Shown here: piece by piece, positions 44,387 through 53,114 of the stretch | Layout of the letters: every line of letters begins with the position of its first letter | Position numbering within the stretch: position 1 is the stretch's first letter | Position numbers and translations under genes: made by a program | The notes under the pieces: generated by a model | Database searches by the model: none | What the model saw: only the letters and a program-made list of their open reading frames with translations | What the model was told of the DNA's origin: nothing | Assembly: GCA_964451605.1 (NCBI GenBank) | Contig: CAYVJA010000008.1 | Coordinates: forward strand, 1 to 61,832 | Length of the DNA stretch: 61,832 nt | Direction: 5' to 3' | From: JAQVSH01 sp964451605 | GTDB lineage: Bacteria; Bacteroidota; Bacteroidia; Bacteroidales; UBA4181

Positions 44387-45481
44387 ATGAAATTTGCATC
44401 AGACATTAAATTGGTTCTCGAGGACGGTTCGGAATTTTTGGGAAAATCGTTCGGATACCCTACCTCAGTGAGCGGAGAGGTAGTCTTTAATACGGCAATG
44501 ACCGGCTACACCGAAAGTTTCTCTGATCCTTCGTACAACGGGCAAATTTTGGTGATGACCTACCCGCTTGTAGGGAATTATGGGATTCCCGGCGAAGAGG
44601 TAGCCGATAAGATGCTGAAATTTTTCGAATCGGAGAGGGCCTATATTACAGCGCTGGTGGTTACCGACTATTGCGAAGAGCACAGCCACTGGAACGCTCT
44701 TCAAAGCCTCGGGGAGTGGCTTAGCAAATATAAGATCCCGGCCATAACGGGTGTTGACACACGCGCCGTCACAAAACTTCTGCGCGAAAAGGGTACGATG
44801 CTGGGCAAGGTGGTATACCAGAATCAGGATATTGCCATTCAGGATCCGTTCGAACGGAATCTGGTAGATGAAGTGAGTTGTAAAGAGGTGATTACATACG
44901 GTTCGGGTCAACACAAAATTTTGCTGGTAGATTGTGGCGTTAAATTCAATATTATCCGCTACCTGTTAAAGGAAGGCGATGTCTCCGTAGTGCGTGTACC
45001 CTGGAATTACGACTTCTCTAAGGAGCAGTATGACGGACTCTTTATTTCGAATGGCCCGGGCAATCCGGAACGTTGTGTAGAGACCATCCAACACCTGAAG
45101 AAGGCGCTGGAAGAAGATCGTCCCATCATGGGCATCTGCCTGGGCAATCAGTTGATGGGCCTTGCCACCGGGGCCAAAACCTTTAAGCTCCCCTACGGCC
45201 ATCGCAGCCATAACCAGCCGGTGCTCCAAAACGGGAGCAAATGCGCCTTTGTTACTGCCCAGAACCACAGTTTTGCCATCGACTCCTCAACATTGAGCCC
45301 GGAGTGGGAGTGTTTCTATACCAACCTCAACGACAACACCAACGAGGGGATTCGTCATAAAACAAAACCCTTCTTTTCGGCACAATTCCATCCTGAAGCC
45401 AGCAGCGGTCCAGATGATACCGGATACCTCTTCCGACTTTTCATGGATGCGGTTACCGCGAGAAAGGGGAAGAAATCGTAG
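44387..45481 (+). CDS. carA: Carbamoyl-phosphate synthase small subunit
   Basis: A 364-residue glutamine amidotransferase subunit. The N-terminal CarA domain (GEVVFNTAMTGYTE, GVDTRAVTKLLREKGTM) is followed by a class I amidotransferase domain with nucleophile C251 in GICLGNQLM and HPEAS near the C-terminus. It supplies ammonia to CarB, which makes carbamoyl phosphate. carB is not in the window. Its place at the head of argG-proBA-argF' links it to arginine synthesis, since ArgF' uses carbamoyl phosphate. Confidence 0.96.
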   Translation: MKFASDIKLVLEDGSEFLGKSFGYPTSVSGEVVFNTAMTGYTESFSDPSYNGQILVMTYPLVGNYGIPGEEVADKMLKFFESERAYITALVVTDYCEEHSHWNALQSLGEWLSKYKIPAITGVDTRAVTKLLREKGTMLGKVVYQNQDIAIQDPFERNLVDEVSCKEVITYGSGQHKILLVDCGVKFNIIRYLLKEGDVSVVRVPWNYDFSKEQYDGLFISNGPGNPERCVETIQHLKKALEEDRPIMGICLGNQLMGLATGAKTFKLPYGHRSHNQPVLQNGSKCAFVTAQNHSFAIDSSTLSPEWECFYTNLNDNTNEGIRHKTKPFFSAQFHPEASSGPDDTGYLFRLFMDAVTARKGKKS

Positions 45482-45489
45482 CAAAAGGC

Positions 45490-45497
45490 TACCTTTG
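45490..45497 (+). promoter_or_regulatory. -7 box upstream of argG
   Basis: TACCTTTG, exact TAnnTTTG match, in the 57-bp spacer between carA and argG. It suggests argG can also be transcribed from its own promoter. No clear -33 element. Confidence 0.4.
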
Positions 45498-45538
45498 TAC
45501 CCATAGAAGATTTTCAATAATTATAATAAGAGCTTCAA

Positions 45539-46732
45539 ATGAAAGAAAAAGTTGTTCTGGCATTCAGCGGCGGACTGGATACCTCGTATTGCGCCAAGTA
45601 TTTGAGCGAAGAGAAAGGGATGGAGGTGCACTCCGTGATTGTTAACACGGGTGGTTTCAGCCCTGAAGAGATGTCGGAAATCGAGAAGAAGGCCTACTCT
45701 CTGGGAGTGAAACAGCATATTGCAATTGATGTAACCGAGAAATATTATGCCCAATGTATCCGGTATATGATTTTCGGAAACATTCTGAAAAACAACACCT
45801 ATCCTCTCTCTGTCAGCTCTGAACGGCTCTTTCAGGCAATGGCCATCTGCGATTATGCAAAACAAATCGGAGCGGTTGCCATTGCGCACGGAAGCACAGG
45901 CGCCGGAAACGATCAGGTTCGTTTCGATTTGGTTTTCCAGATTATGCTACCCCAGATACAGATTATCACTCCCATCCGCGATATGAAGTTATCGCGCGAT
46001 GCCGAAATTACCGAGCTCAAGAGCAAGGGTGTGCAGGACAACTGGGAGAAGAAGTCGGCTTACTCCATTAACAAGGGGCTTTGGGGAACCAGCGTGGGTG
46101 GCCGCGAAACGCTTAACTCCTCCACATGGCTTCCGGATGAGGCTTACCCCTCTCCTTTACAAAAAACAGGCGAGGAGGTAATAACTCTCACCTTTACGCA
46201 GGGCGAAGTAACCGCGGTGAATGGGAAGCAGATGAATCCCATCGAAGCCATCCGCACCATCGAGAAACTCGGCTCGGCCTATGCAGTGGGCAGAGACACC
46301 CATGTGGGCGATACCATTATCGGGATTAAAGGTCGCGTAGGCTTCGAGGCGGCAGCTCCCCTTATTCTGATTAAGGCACATCATCTGCTCGAGAAACATA
46401 CCCTTGCCAAATGGCAACAATACTGGAAAGAGCAACTCTCCAACTGGTACGGGATGTTGCTTCACGAGGCACAATATCTGGATCCCGTGATGCGCGACAT
46501 CGAAAAGTTTCTCGAAAGCAGTCAGCGCTACGTGAGCGGAGAGGTTACGGTTCGCCTGAGCCCCTATCGCTTTGAGGTACTGGGTATTTCGTCCGAAAAC
46601 GACCTGATGAATTCCAAATTTGCCAAGTATGGCGAGGAGATGACATCGTTTACAGGACAGGATGTTGTGGGCTTTACCCGCATTCTGGGTAATCAGATGA
46701 AGATCTTCTATTCCACCCATCCCGAAGAGTAA
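45539..46732 (+). CDS. argG: Argininosuccinate synthase
   Basis: A 397-residue enzyme joining citrulline and aspartate with ATP. The N-type ATP-pyrophosphatase loop AFSGGLDTSYC starts at residue 9; AHGSTGAGNDQVRFD and the C-terminal SPYRFEVLGISSENDLMNSKFAKYG region are typical. In Bacteroidota the pathway runs through N-succinyl intermediates, matching argF' three genes downstream. It is 25 bases upstream of proB on the same strand. Confidence 0.96.
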   Translation: MKEKVVLAFSGGLDTSYCAKYLSEEKGMEVHSVIVNTGGFSPEEMSEIEKKAYSLGVKQHIAIDVTEKYYAQCIRYMIFGNILKNNTYPLSVSSERLFQAMAICDYAKQIGAVAIAHGSTGAGNDQVRFDLVFQIMLPQIQIITPIRDMKLSRDAEITELKSKGVQDNWEKKSAYSINKGLWGTSVGGRETLNSSTWLPDEAYPSPLQKTGEEVITLTFTQGEVTAVNGKQMNPIEAIRTIEKLGSAYAVGRDTHVGDTIIGIKGRVGFEAAAPLILIKAHHLLEKHTLAKWQQYWKEQLSNWYGMLLHEAQYLDPVMRDIEKFLESSQRYVSGEVTVRLSPYRFEVLGISSENDLMNSKFAKYGEEMTSFTGQDVVGFTRILGNQMKIFYSTHPEE

Positions 46733-46757
46733 TCGCATTTCCGGCTTCAAGGTCGAT

Positions 46758-47873
46758 ATGTACAGGAAAATCACAATAAAGGTTGGTTCGAACGTCTTAA
46801 CCGATTCGAACGGGATGCCCAACGAGGAACGGATTGCCGGAATCGTGGGGCAGATTGCCCGTCTGAAGAATGAGAAGGGAATTGATGTAATGCTGGTTTC
46901 GTCCGGCGCGGTTGCCTCCGGGAGGGAGGTGATTCACTCCGCCAAAAAGAGCGATTCGGTCTCGAACCGGCAGCTTTGGGCCTCTGTAGGACAAGTCCGG
47001 CTGATCAGTCTCTATGCCCGCCTCTTTGCTTCGCACAATCTCGTCTGCTCTCAGGTGTTGGCAACCAAGGAGGACTTTCGCGACAGACGCCATTTCCTCA
47101 ATATGCGCAACTGTCTGAATACCCTTCTTGAGAACCACGTGGTTCCGATTATCAACGAAAACGACGTGGTATCGGTTAATGAGCTGATGTTTACCGATAA
47201 TGATGAACTCTCAGGCCTGATTACCGACATGATGAACAGTGATGCGCTGATTATCCTGAGCAACATTAACGGGCTTTATGATGGCGACCCTACCGAAGAG
47301 GGCAGCCGGGTAATCAGGAGGGTAGACGGGTTCACACAAGGTGTTACCAAAATGATTTCGCCCAGGAAATCGCAGTTTGGCAGGGGCGGAATGCTCACCA
47401 AATATGCAATGGCCCGGAAAATAGCGGCATCAGGCACCCCGGTACACCTGGCAAACGGCCTGACACCCGATATCATCCTTCATCTTATTGAGAAACCTGA
47501 TGAGGTGGAACACACCTATTTTGTGGCATCGCGGAAAAAATCGTCGGTAAAGAAGTGGCTTGCCCACTCCGAATCGGGCGCAAAGGGAGCCATTTATATA
47601 AACGAAGGCGCCTGCAGGTCTCTGTTCGGCAGAAAAGCAACCAGCCTCCTTCCGGTAGGTGTCACAAGTATTGAGGGCGAGTTTCTTAAAGGCGATGTTG
47701 TAGCCATTATAGATCATGAGGCGCTGCAAGTTGGAGTGGGAAAGGCAGAATATAACTCCGATTCGGCAAAGAAAAAGATTGGCGAGAAAAATGCCCGGCC
47801 AATGATTCACTACGACTATCTCTCATTAATCTATTCGCCCGATACAGCAAAATACCAACCGGATACTATATAG
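46758..47873 (+). CDS. proB: Glutamate 5-kinase
   Basis: A 371-residue enzyme phosphorylating glutamate as the first step of proline synthesis. The amino-acid-kinase domain (KITIKVGSNVLTD, LVSSGAVASGRE, IINENDVVS, FTDNDELSGLI) is followed by a C-terminal PUA domain (about 275-360, GAIYINEGACRSLFGRKATSLLPVGV). The product is unstable and is passed to ProA, encoded 5 bases downstream. Confidence 0.95.
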   Translation: MYRKITIKVGSNVLTDSNGMPNEERIAGIVGQIARLKNEKGIDVMLVSSGAVASGREVIHSAKKSDSVSNRQLWASVGQVRLISLYARLFASHNLVCSQVLATKEDFRDRRHFLNMRNCLNTLLENHVVPIINENDVVSVNELMFTDNDELSGLITDMMNSDALIILSNINGLYDGDPTEEGSRVIRRVDGFTQGVTKMISPRKSQFGRGGMLTKYAMARKIAASGTPVHLANGLTPDIILHLIEKPDEVEHTYFVASRKKSSVKKWLAHSESGAKGAIYINEGACRSLFGRKATSLLPVGVTSIEGEFLKGDVVAIIDHEALQVGVGKAEYNSDSAKKKIGEKNARPMIHYDYLSLIYSPDTAKYQPDTI

Positions 47874-47878
47874 CCGTT

Positions 47879-49132
47879 ATGGAAAAGAGATTCGAAATGC
47901 TATTTAACGGAGCCGTTTCGGCTGCCAGAGCCCTCAGGGCCGTGCAGGACAGCACCCTCTCGGAGTTGCTGCGCAATTTGGCCCAACGGATAGTGGACCA
48001 AACCACAGCTATTCTGGAGGTCAATCGTCTGGATCTCGACCGGATGGATCCTAAAGATCCCAAATACGACCGGTTACAGCTTTCACCGGAGCGTATTGCG
48101 GCCATTGCGGCAGATATGCGCCATGTAGCCTCTCTCCCCTCCCCTCTCGGCAAATCGCTGGCAGAAACTGTACGCCCCAACGGATTACACATTTCGAAAG
48201 TCACCGTACCTCTGGGCGTAGTAGGAGTAATCTATGAGGCACGCCCCAATGTAACCCTCGATGTGTTTGCACTCTGTCTGAAATCGGGGAATGCCTCCAT
48301 ATTGAAGGGAGGAAGCGATGCATACAACTCCAATTTGTTGTTGGAGAGCCTTATCCGTGAGAGCCTTATTGAATTTGGCCTTCAGCCTGAAACCGTTTCC
48401 CTCTTTCCGGTCGATCGCGAAGCCACCCTTGCACTGCTCCAGGCAAGAGGGTATGTAGATGTAATCATTCCCCGTGGAAGTGCAGGCCTCATAGAGTATG
48501 TCTGTCAGAATGCAAAGGTTCCGGTAATCGAGACCGGCGCCGGTATAGTACACACCTATTTCGATGAAGAGGGCAACGCGGAAATGGGGAAGGCCATTAT
48601 TACCAATGCAAAAACCCGTCGTGTAAGTGTTTGTAACGCCCTCGACTGTCTCCTTATTCACAGGCATCGGCTCTCTGAACTTCCTCTTCTCACGGAGGGG
48701 CTTTCGGCCAAAAAGGTACTCATCTATGCCGACCCGGAGGCTTTCGAAGCGCTGAAAGGGAAGTATCCCGACTCGATGCTTCTCCCGGCCGGGCCCGACT
48801 CATTCGGCACAGAGTTTCTCGACTACAAAATGGCCATTCGCACAGTGAGCAGCCTTCAGGAGGCGTGTCAACACATCGAAGCCTACGGATCGGGCCACAG
48901 CGAAGCCATCATAACCGATAACAGCCAAACTGCCGAAGCATTCCTTCATTCGGTTGATGCGGCCACTGTTTACGTCAATGCACCTACCTCTTTTACCGAT
49001 GGCGCCCAGTTTGGTCTGGGAGCAGAAATCGGAATCAGCACCCAGAAGTTGCACGCCCGGGGCCCGATGGGCCTTGAAGCCCTCTGCTCCTACAAATGGC
49101 TGGTAAGGGGTCACGGCCAGATCCGCGAATAA
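47879..49132 (+). CDS. proA: Glutamate-5-semialdehyde dehydrogenase
   Basis: A 417-residue gamma-glutamyl-phosphate reductase of the aldehyde dehydrogenase fold. Visible: GVIYEARPNVTLD, ILKGGSDAYNSN, the catalytic cysteine region RRVSVCNALDCLLIH, and FTDGAQFGLGAEIGISTQKLHARGPMG split near the C-terminus. It uses NADPH to make glutamate semialdehyde for proline, coupled to ProB. It is followed after 29 bases by argF'. Confidence 0.96.
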   Translation: MEKRFEMLFNGAVSAARALRAVQDSTLSELLRNLAQRIVDQTTAILEVNRLDLDRMDPKDPKYDRLQLSPERIAAIAADMRHVASLPSPLGKSLAETVRPNGLHISKVTVPLGVVGVIYEARPNVTLDVFALCLKSGNASILKGGSDAYNSNLLLESLIRESLIEFGLQPETVSLFPVDREATLALLQARGYVDVIIPRGSAGLIEYVCQNAKVPVIETGAGIVHTYFDEEGNAEMGKAIITNAKTRRVSVCNALDCLLIHRHRLSELPLLTEGLSAKKVLIYADPEAFEALKGKYPDSMLLPAGPDSFGTEFLDYKMAIRTVSSLQEACQHIEAYGSGHSEAIITDNSQTAEAFLHSVDAATVYVNAPTSFTDGAQFGLGAEIGISTQKLHARGPMGLEALCSYKWLVRGHGQIRE

Positions 49133-49161
49133 TAGTCACAATACCCTCAATTCTCCCAACC

Positions 49162-50118
49162 ATGAAAAATTTCCTTTCGGTCCACGATGTTGACGACCTT
49201 CCCGATCTGATTCGCGAGGCCATGATTGTTAAAAAAAGGCCTTACGCATTTAAGACCCTGGGCGAGAACAAGACGCTCGGTTGCCTCTTTTTTAACTCGA
49301 GTCTGCGCACCCGCCTGAGCACCCAAAAGGCAGCAATGAATCTGGGAATGGATGTGTTGATGATGAATATCAACGAGGAGGGTTGGAAAATCGAGACCCG
49401 CGATGGCGTAATCATGGATGGTGATAAGGCCGAACACATTAAAGAGGCCGCCGCGGTAATCGGACAATATTGCGATATCATCGGAATCAGAGCCTTTGCT
49501 TCGTTGAAAGATCGTGATGTCGACTATTCCGAGCCGATTATAAGTCAGTTTATGGCCTATTCCGGAGTGCCCATAATCAGCCTCGAAGGAGCTACCGGCC
49601 ATCCCTGCCAGGCCTTTGCCGATGTCATTACCATAGAACAATACAAAAAGGTAGAGAAACCCAAAGTGGTTCTCTCCTGGGCGCCGCATCCCAGAGCCCT
49701 CCCCCATGCCGTACCCAACTCTTTTGCCGAATGGGCAGTAGCTGCAGGGTACGAAGTGGTAATTACCCATCCCGAGGGCTACGAACTCAACGAAAAATAC
49801 ACCCGCGGTGCTACCATTGAATACAACCAGAACAAGGCGCTGGAAGGGGCCGATTTTGTCTATGCCAAAAACTGGAGCTCCTATACCCACTACGGTGAAA
49901 TAGTAAGCACCAACCGGGAGTGGACAATCTCCGAAGCCAAAATGGCACTTACCCGCGAAGCCAAATTTATGCACTGCCTCCCGGTACGAAGGAATATGAT
50001 TGTTACCGACGGCGTACTCGACGGACCTGACTCCATTGTAATTCCCGAAGCCGCCAACCGGGTGATTTCGGCACAAACGGTATTGAAAAAGATGCTGCAG
50101 GCACTTCCCTGCCTCTGA
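49162..50118 (+). CDS. argF': N-succinylornithine carbamoyltransferase
   Basis: A 318-residue transcarbamylase of the AOTCase/SOTCase class. Carbamoyl phosphate motif SLRTRLST, then MDGDKAEHIKEAA, WAPHPRALPHAVPNSFAEW (the proline-rich loop that marks this class), and HCLPVRRNMIVTD. The specificity position, Pro90 in Bacteroides fragilis SOTCase and Glu92 in Xanthomonas AOTCase, is Ala90 here, which favours the succinylated substrate. The start at 49162 (MKNFLSVHDV) is chosen because a longer form starting at 49096 overlaps proA. It is the last gene of the carA-argG-proB-proA-argF' run. Confidence 0.93.
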   Translation: MKNFLSVHDVDDLPDLIREAMIVKKRPYAFKTLGENKTLGCLFFNSSLRTRLSTQKAAMNLGMDVLMMNINEEGWKIETRDGVIMDGDKAEHIKEAAAVIGQYCDIIGIRAFASLKDRDVDYSEPIISQFMAYSGVPIISLEGATGHPCQAFADVITIEQYKKVEKPKVVLSWAPHPRALPHAVPNSFAEWAVAAGYEVVITHPEGYELNEKYTRGATIEYNQNKALEGADFVYAKNWSSYTHYGEIVSTNREWTISEAKMALTREAKFMHCLPVRRNMIVTDGVLDGPDSIVIPEAANRVISAQTVLKKMLQALPCL

Positions 50119-50164
50119 TTCTGTTTCTCCTCTCTTTAGGCCGAAAGCCTGTTGTGTAGCCCGG

Positions 50165-50947
50165 TTAATAGATGGCAATACGATAGGCTTTCAGTCCCTT
50201 ATCAAGGCTCCTTGCCTGGCCGTTACAGTAGATATCGAGCAACCGCCAAAAAGCGGGACCGTGATTTTTTTGGGTGAAGTGCGCCAGCTCATGCAGAATT
50301 ACATAATCGGAAAGCGCCTCGGGGAGTCGCATCAGATGGAGATTCAGATGAATGGCATTCTTCAGGGAGCAGCTGCCCCAGCGTGACGAATTATCTTTAA
50401 TGGTAACTCCGGCAGGCGTCAGACCATGGATAGCAGCAAGCCGTTTTACCCTGTCGGGCAGATAGCCGGTTGCCTCAATCCGGAGGATCTCGGTAAGTGC
50501 CTTACGGACAATCTGCTGAGCCTGTTCTGAAGCAAAATCTACCCCCTCGGGGTAAAGAAGGCGCATAGACGGATGTCCCTGTTTCAACACAAAATGGGTA
50601 ACCTCACTGCTGCAAACCAGAGAAAGGGTGTGAAAACGGGTTGTGAACGATGTATCGGGACCAAACCGGGTAAGCTGTTTTTCTATCTTTTCGAGCCGTT
50701 TTCGGGCCTTAATGATCCACTCCTCCTTCTGTTCCAGGAAGCGAAGCGCCTCCTTCTCGGAACAGTGATAGGGGTAGGCAACAACCACTGCACCAAACGG
50801 TTTCATGGAGATACGTATATGTCTGATTCCGCTCTTCCTGCAAAGCTGCACAGGGCCAAGCCGACTATCGACTAATGCACCGGCGGCACAATCGGACGAG
50901 CCGGACAGAGACCCTTTGGGCAATCGCCATGTGATCCGACTACACAT
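50165..50947 (-). CDS. YgjP-type zinc metallopeptidase (M48/DUF45)
   Basis: A 260-residue protein with the DUF45/YgjP core: KDNSSRWGSCSLKNAIHLNLHLMRLP, zinc motif HELAH in YVILHELAHF, and NHGPAFW with the third histidine. Activity and substrate of the family are not established. Its ATG overlaps the comM stop by 8 bases, supporting this long start. Met49 (MKPFGAVVV) is an alternative, since the first ~25 residues are weakly conserved in character. Confidence 0.85.
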   Translation of the reverse strand: MCSRITWRLPKGSLSGSSDCAAGALVDSRLGPVQLCRKSGIRHIRISMKPFGAVVVAYPYHCSEKEALRFLEQKEEWIIKARKRLEKIEKQLTRFGPDTSFTTRFHTLSLVCSSEVTHFVLKQGHPSMRLLYPEGVDFASEQAQQIVRKALTEILRIEATGYLPDRVKRLAAIHGLTPAGVTIKDNSSRWGSCSLKNAIHLNLHLMRLPEALSDYVILHELAHFTQKNHGPAFWRLLDIYCNGQARSLDKGLKAYRIAIY

Positions 50948-52491
50948 ATCCGGGAAGATTTCTGTCTAAACTTCGGTACTGGATGGCCTCTGCCAAATGA
51001 CTCACTCCGATAGTGAGTGAATTGTCGAGATCGGCAATTGTACGTGCCAGTTTAAGTATCCGGCTGTAAGCCCTTGCCGAAAGATGGAGCGCCTGCATTG
51101 CCCGCTGCAGAAGAAGTTCGCCCTCCCGCTTAAGCTGGCAGTACTGCTTAAGATGCCCGGGTTCCATTTCGGCGTTACTACGTACAGAAGAATGCGACGC
51201 AAAACGTTGAAGCTGAACAGTTCTGGCAGCTACAACGCGGAGCCGGATCTCGCTGCTCGATTCGCAGCGAGAATCACTCCTTAACTGTTCGAATTTGAGG
51301 GGAGGCACCTCCACATGCAAATCTACTCTGTCGAGCAATGGCCCTGAAATTCGGTTTTGGTATTGCCTGACCGCATGCGGAGTACAGCAACACTCCCGTG
51401 AAGGATGTCCCAGAAAGCCGCAAGGACAGGGATTCATCGCGGCCACCAACATAAAACCGGCCGGGAAATCGACCGAAAACCGAGCCCTGGACAAGGTTAT
51501 GGTGCGATCTTCAAGGGGCTGTCGGAGCGCTTCGAGTGCCCCGCGACGGAACTCCGGCAACTCATCAAGGAAAAGAACCCCGTTATGCGCCAGCGATATT
51601 TCGCCCGGCCGGGGCATCTGCCCTCCTCCAGCCAAAGCGGCATCGCTCAAAGTATGGTGTGGAGCCCGGAAGGGGCGCCGGGTGATGAGCGACGACCGGG
51701 AAGAGAGANNNNNNNNNNNNNNNNNCGGCTACTGAATAGATGCGCGTGGTCTCCATGGCCTCTTCGAGCGAAAGCGGAGGCAAAATTCCGGGAAGCGACT
51801 TTGCCATCATGGTCTTCCCTGAACCCGGCGATCCGACCATCAGAAGATTATGACCTCCGGCAGCGGCAATCTCCATGGCTCTTTTGGCATGCTCCTGCCC
51901 CTTCACATCGGCGAAATCGGGTAAATCGGAGAGATCATCAAACCAGGCTTCCTCCAGTTTCGGGTCAATGGGCTTCCACGGCACCGAGCCGGTAAGAATA
52001 GCTATCACACCGGCCAGGTTATCTGCTCCCATCACGCCGATTCCTTCGGCCACAGCCGCCTCCTTTGCATTCATGGCCGGAAATATACAACGGGTGCACC
52101 CCTCTTCACGAGCCTGAAGAGCCATGGAGAGAGCCCCGCATACAGGCCTCAGGGAGCCGTCGAGCGAGAGTTCGCCCATCATTAGATACTGTTCGGGGTT
52201 TTCGACCTCAATCTGCGAAGAAGCAGCCAGTATCCCCACCGAAAGAGGCAAATCGTAGGCCGAACCCTCCTTCCGGATATTGGCAGGAGCCAGATTGATC
52301 ACAATTTTCTTCCCGGGAATCCGATACCCCAACAGTTGAACCGCCGATTCAATACGATGCTGACTCTCTTTAATGGCACTATCGGGAAGCCCCACCAGAA
52401 AAAAGTTAATACCCGGAGAGATATTGACCTCAATCTCGATACGGATTGCCCGTATTCCCAGAAGTGCTCCTCCGAAGGTTTTAAAAAGCAT
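50940..52491 (-). CDS. comM: ComM/YifB-type Mg-chelatase-like AAA+ ATPase (assembly gap inside)
   Basis: About 510 residues in two frames separated by a 17-N gap. N-terminal part: ChlI-like domain (FFLVGLPDSAIKESQHRIESA, KKIVINLAPANIRKEGSAYDLPLS) and Walker A GSPGSGKTMMAK. After the gap, in a shifted frame: LITRRPFRAPHHTLSDAALAGGG, Walker B NGVLFLDELPEF, NPCPCGFLGH, and the C-terminal Mg_chelatase_C domain. The conserved sequence meets the gap with only a few residues missing, so the frame change reflects wrong gap length. ComM-type helicases help branch migration of recombining DNA during transformation. It is 11 bases after gmhA. Confidence 0.93.
51709..51725. other. Assembly gap (17 N) in comM
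   Basis: Run of 17 N, frame changes across it, as in nrfA. Confidence 0.98.
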
Positions 52492-52502
52492 TGCAAAACA
52501 GA

Positions 52503-53100
52503 TTATCGGAAGAGGCTCTCCTCTACATATTGAACCAACGAATGAATCACCTTAATATGGAGCTCCTGCACCCTNNNNNNNNNNGGAAAAGTCCGATTTT
52601 GGGGCTCTGATCTCGTAATCGGCCAGTTTGGCCAGTTTGCCTCCTCCTTTTCCTGTCAGTGCCACAACAGACAATCCGGCCTTCTTTGCCGCGATGGCTG
52701 CTGCTACTACATTGGGAGAATCGCCACTAGTGCTGATGGCCAGCAGTACATCGCCCTTTCGACCCACACCCTCAACATATCGGGAAAAAATCTGATCGAA
52801 CCCGTAATCGTTTGCCACACAAGTAATATGAGTGGGATCGCTGATAGAAACGGCAGCCAGAGGCGGGCGATCGTTTCTGAAACGGCCCGATAACTCCTCC
52901 GCAAAGTGCATGGCATCGCACATTGAGCCGCCATTCCCACAAGAGATAATCTTATTGCCTTCCGAAAGCGTTTTCACCATCAGATCTCCCGCTCCGGAAA
53001 ACATCTCCCAGGCATGGCTATCGTTCAGAAAAAGGTCAAGAACTCGCTTTGCCTCCAAAAAATTGGCACGGATTGTATCCATTTTGGTATCGCTATTCAT
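52503..53100 (-). CDS. gmhA: Sedoheptulose-7-phosphate isomerase GmhA (assembly gap inside)
   Basis: About 195 residues of a SIS-domain isomerase making D-glycero-D-manno-heptose 7-phosphate for lipopolysaccharide core. Visible: IISCGNGGSMCDAMHFAEELSGRFRNDRPPL, LLAISTSGDSPNVV and APKSDFS before a 10-N gap. After it, in another frame, come VQELHIKVIHSLVQYVEESLF and a stop. The family has an ADRVQEVHIK-like join here, so about two or three residues are unresolved. It is 14 bases after the GH127 gene and 11 before comM. Confidence 0.93.
52575..52584. other. Assembly gap (10 N) in gmhA
   Basis: Nominal 10-N join; the reading frame changes across it. Confidence 0.98.
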
Positions 53101-53114
53101 AAAAACAGGCTTTA

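Noticed and set aside
49147..50178. 343-codon open frame on the minus strand
   Set aside because: Antisense to argF', whose motifs are unambiguous.
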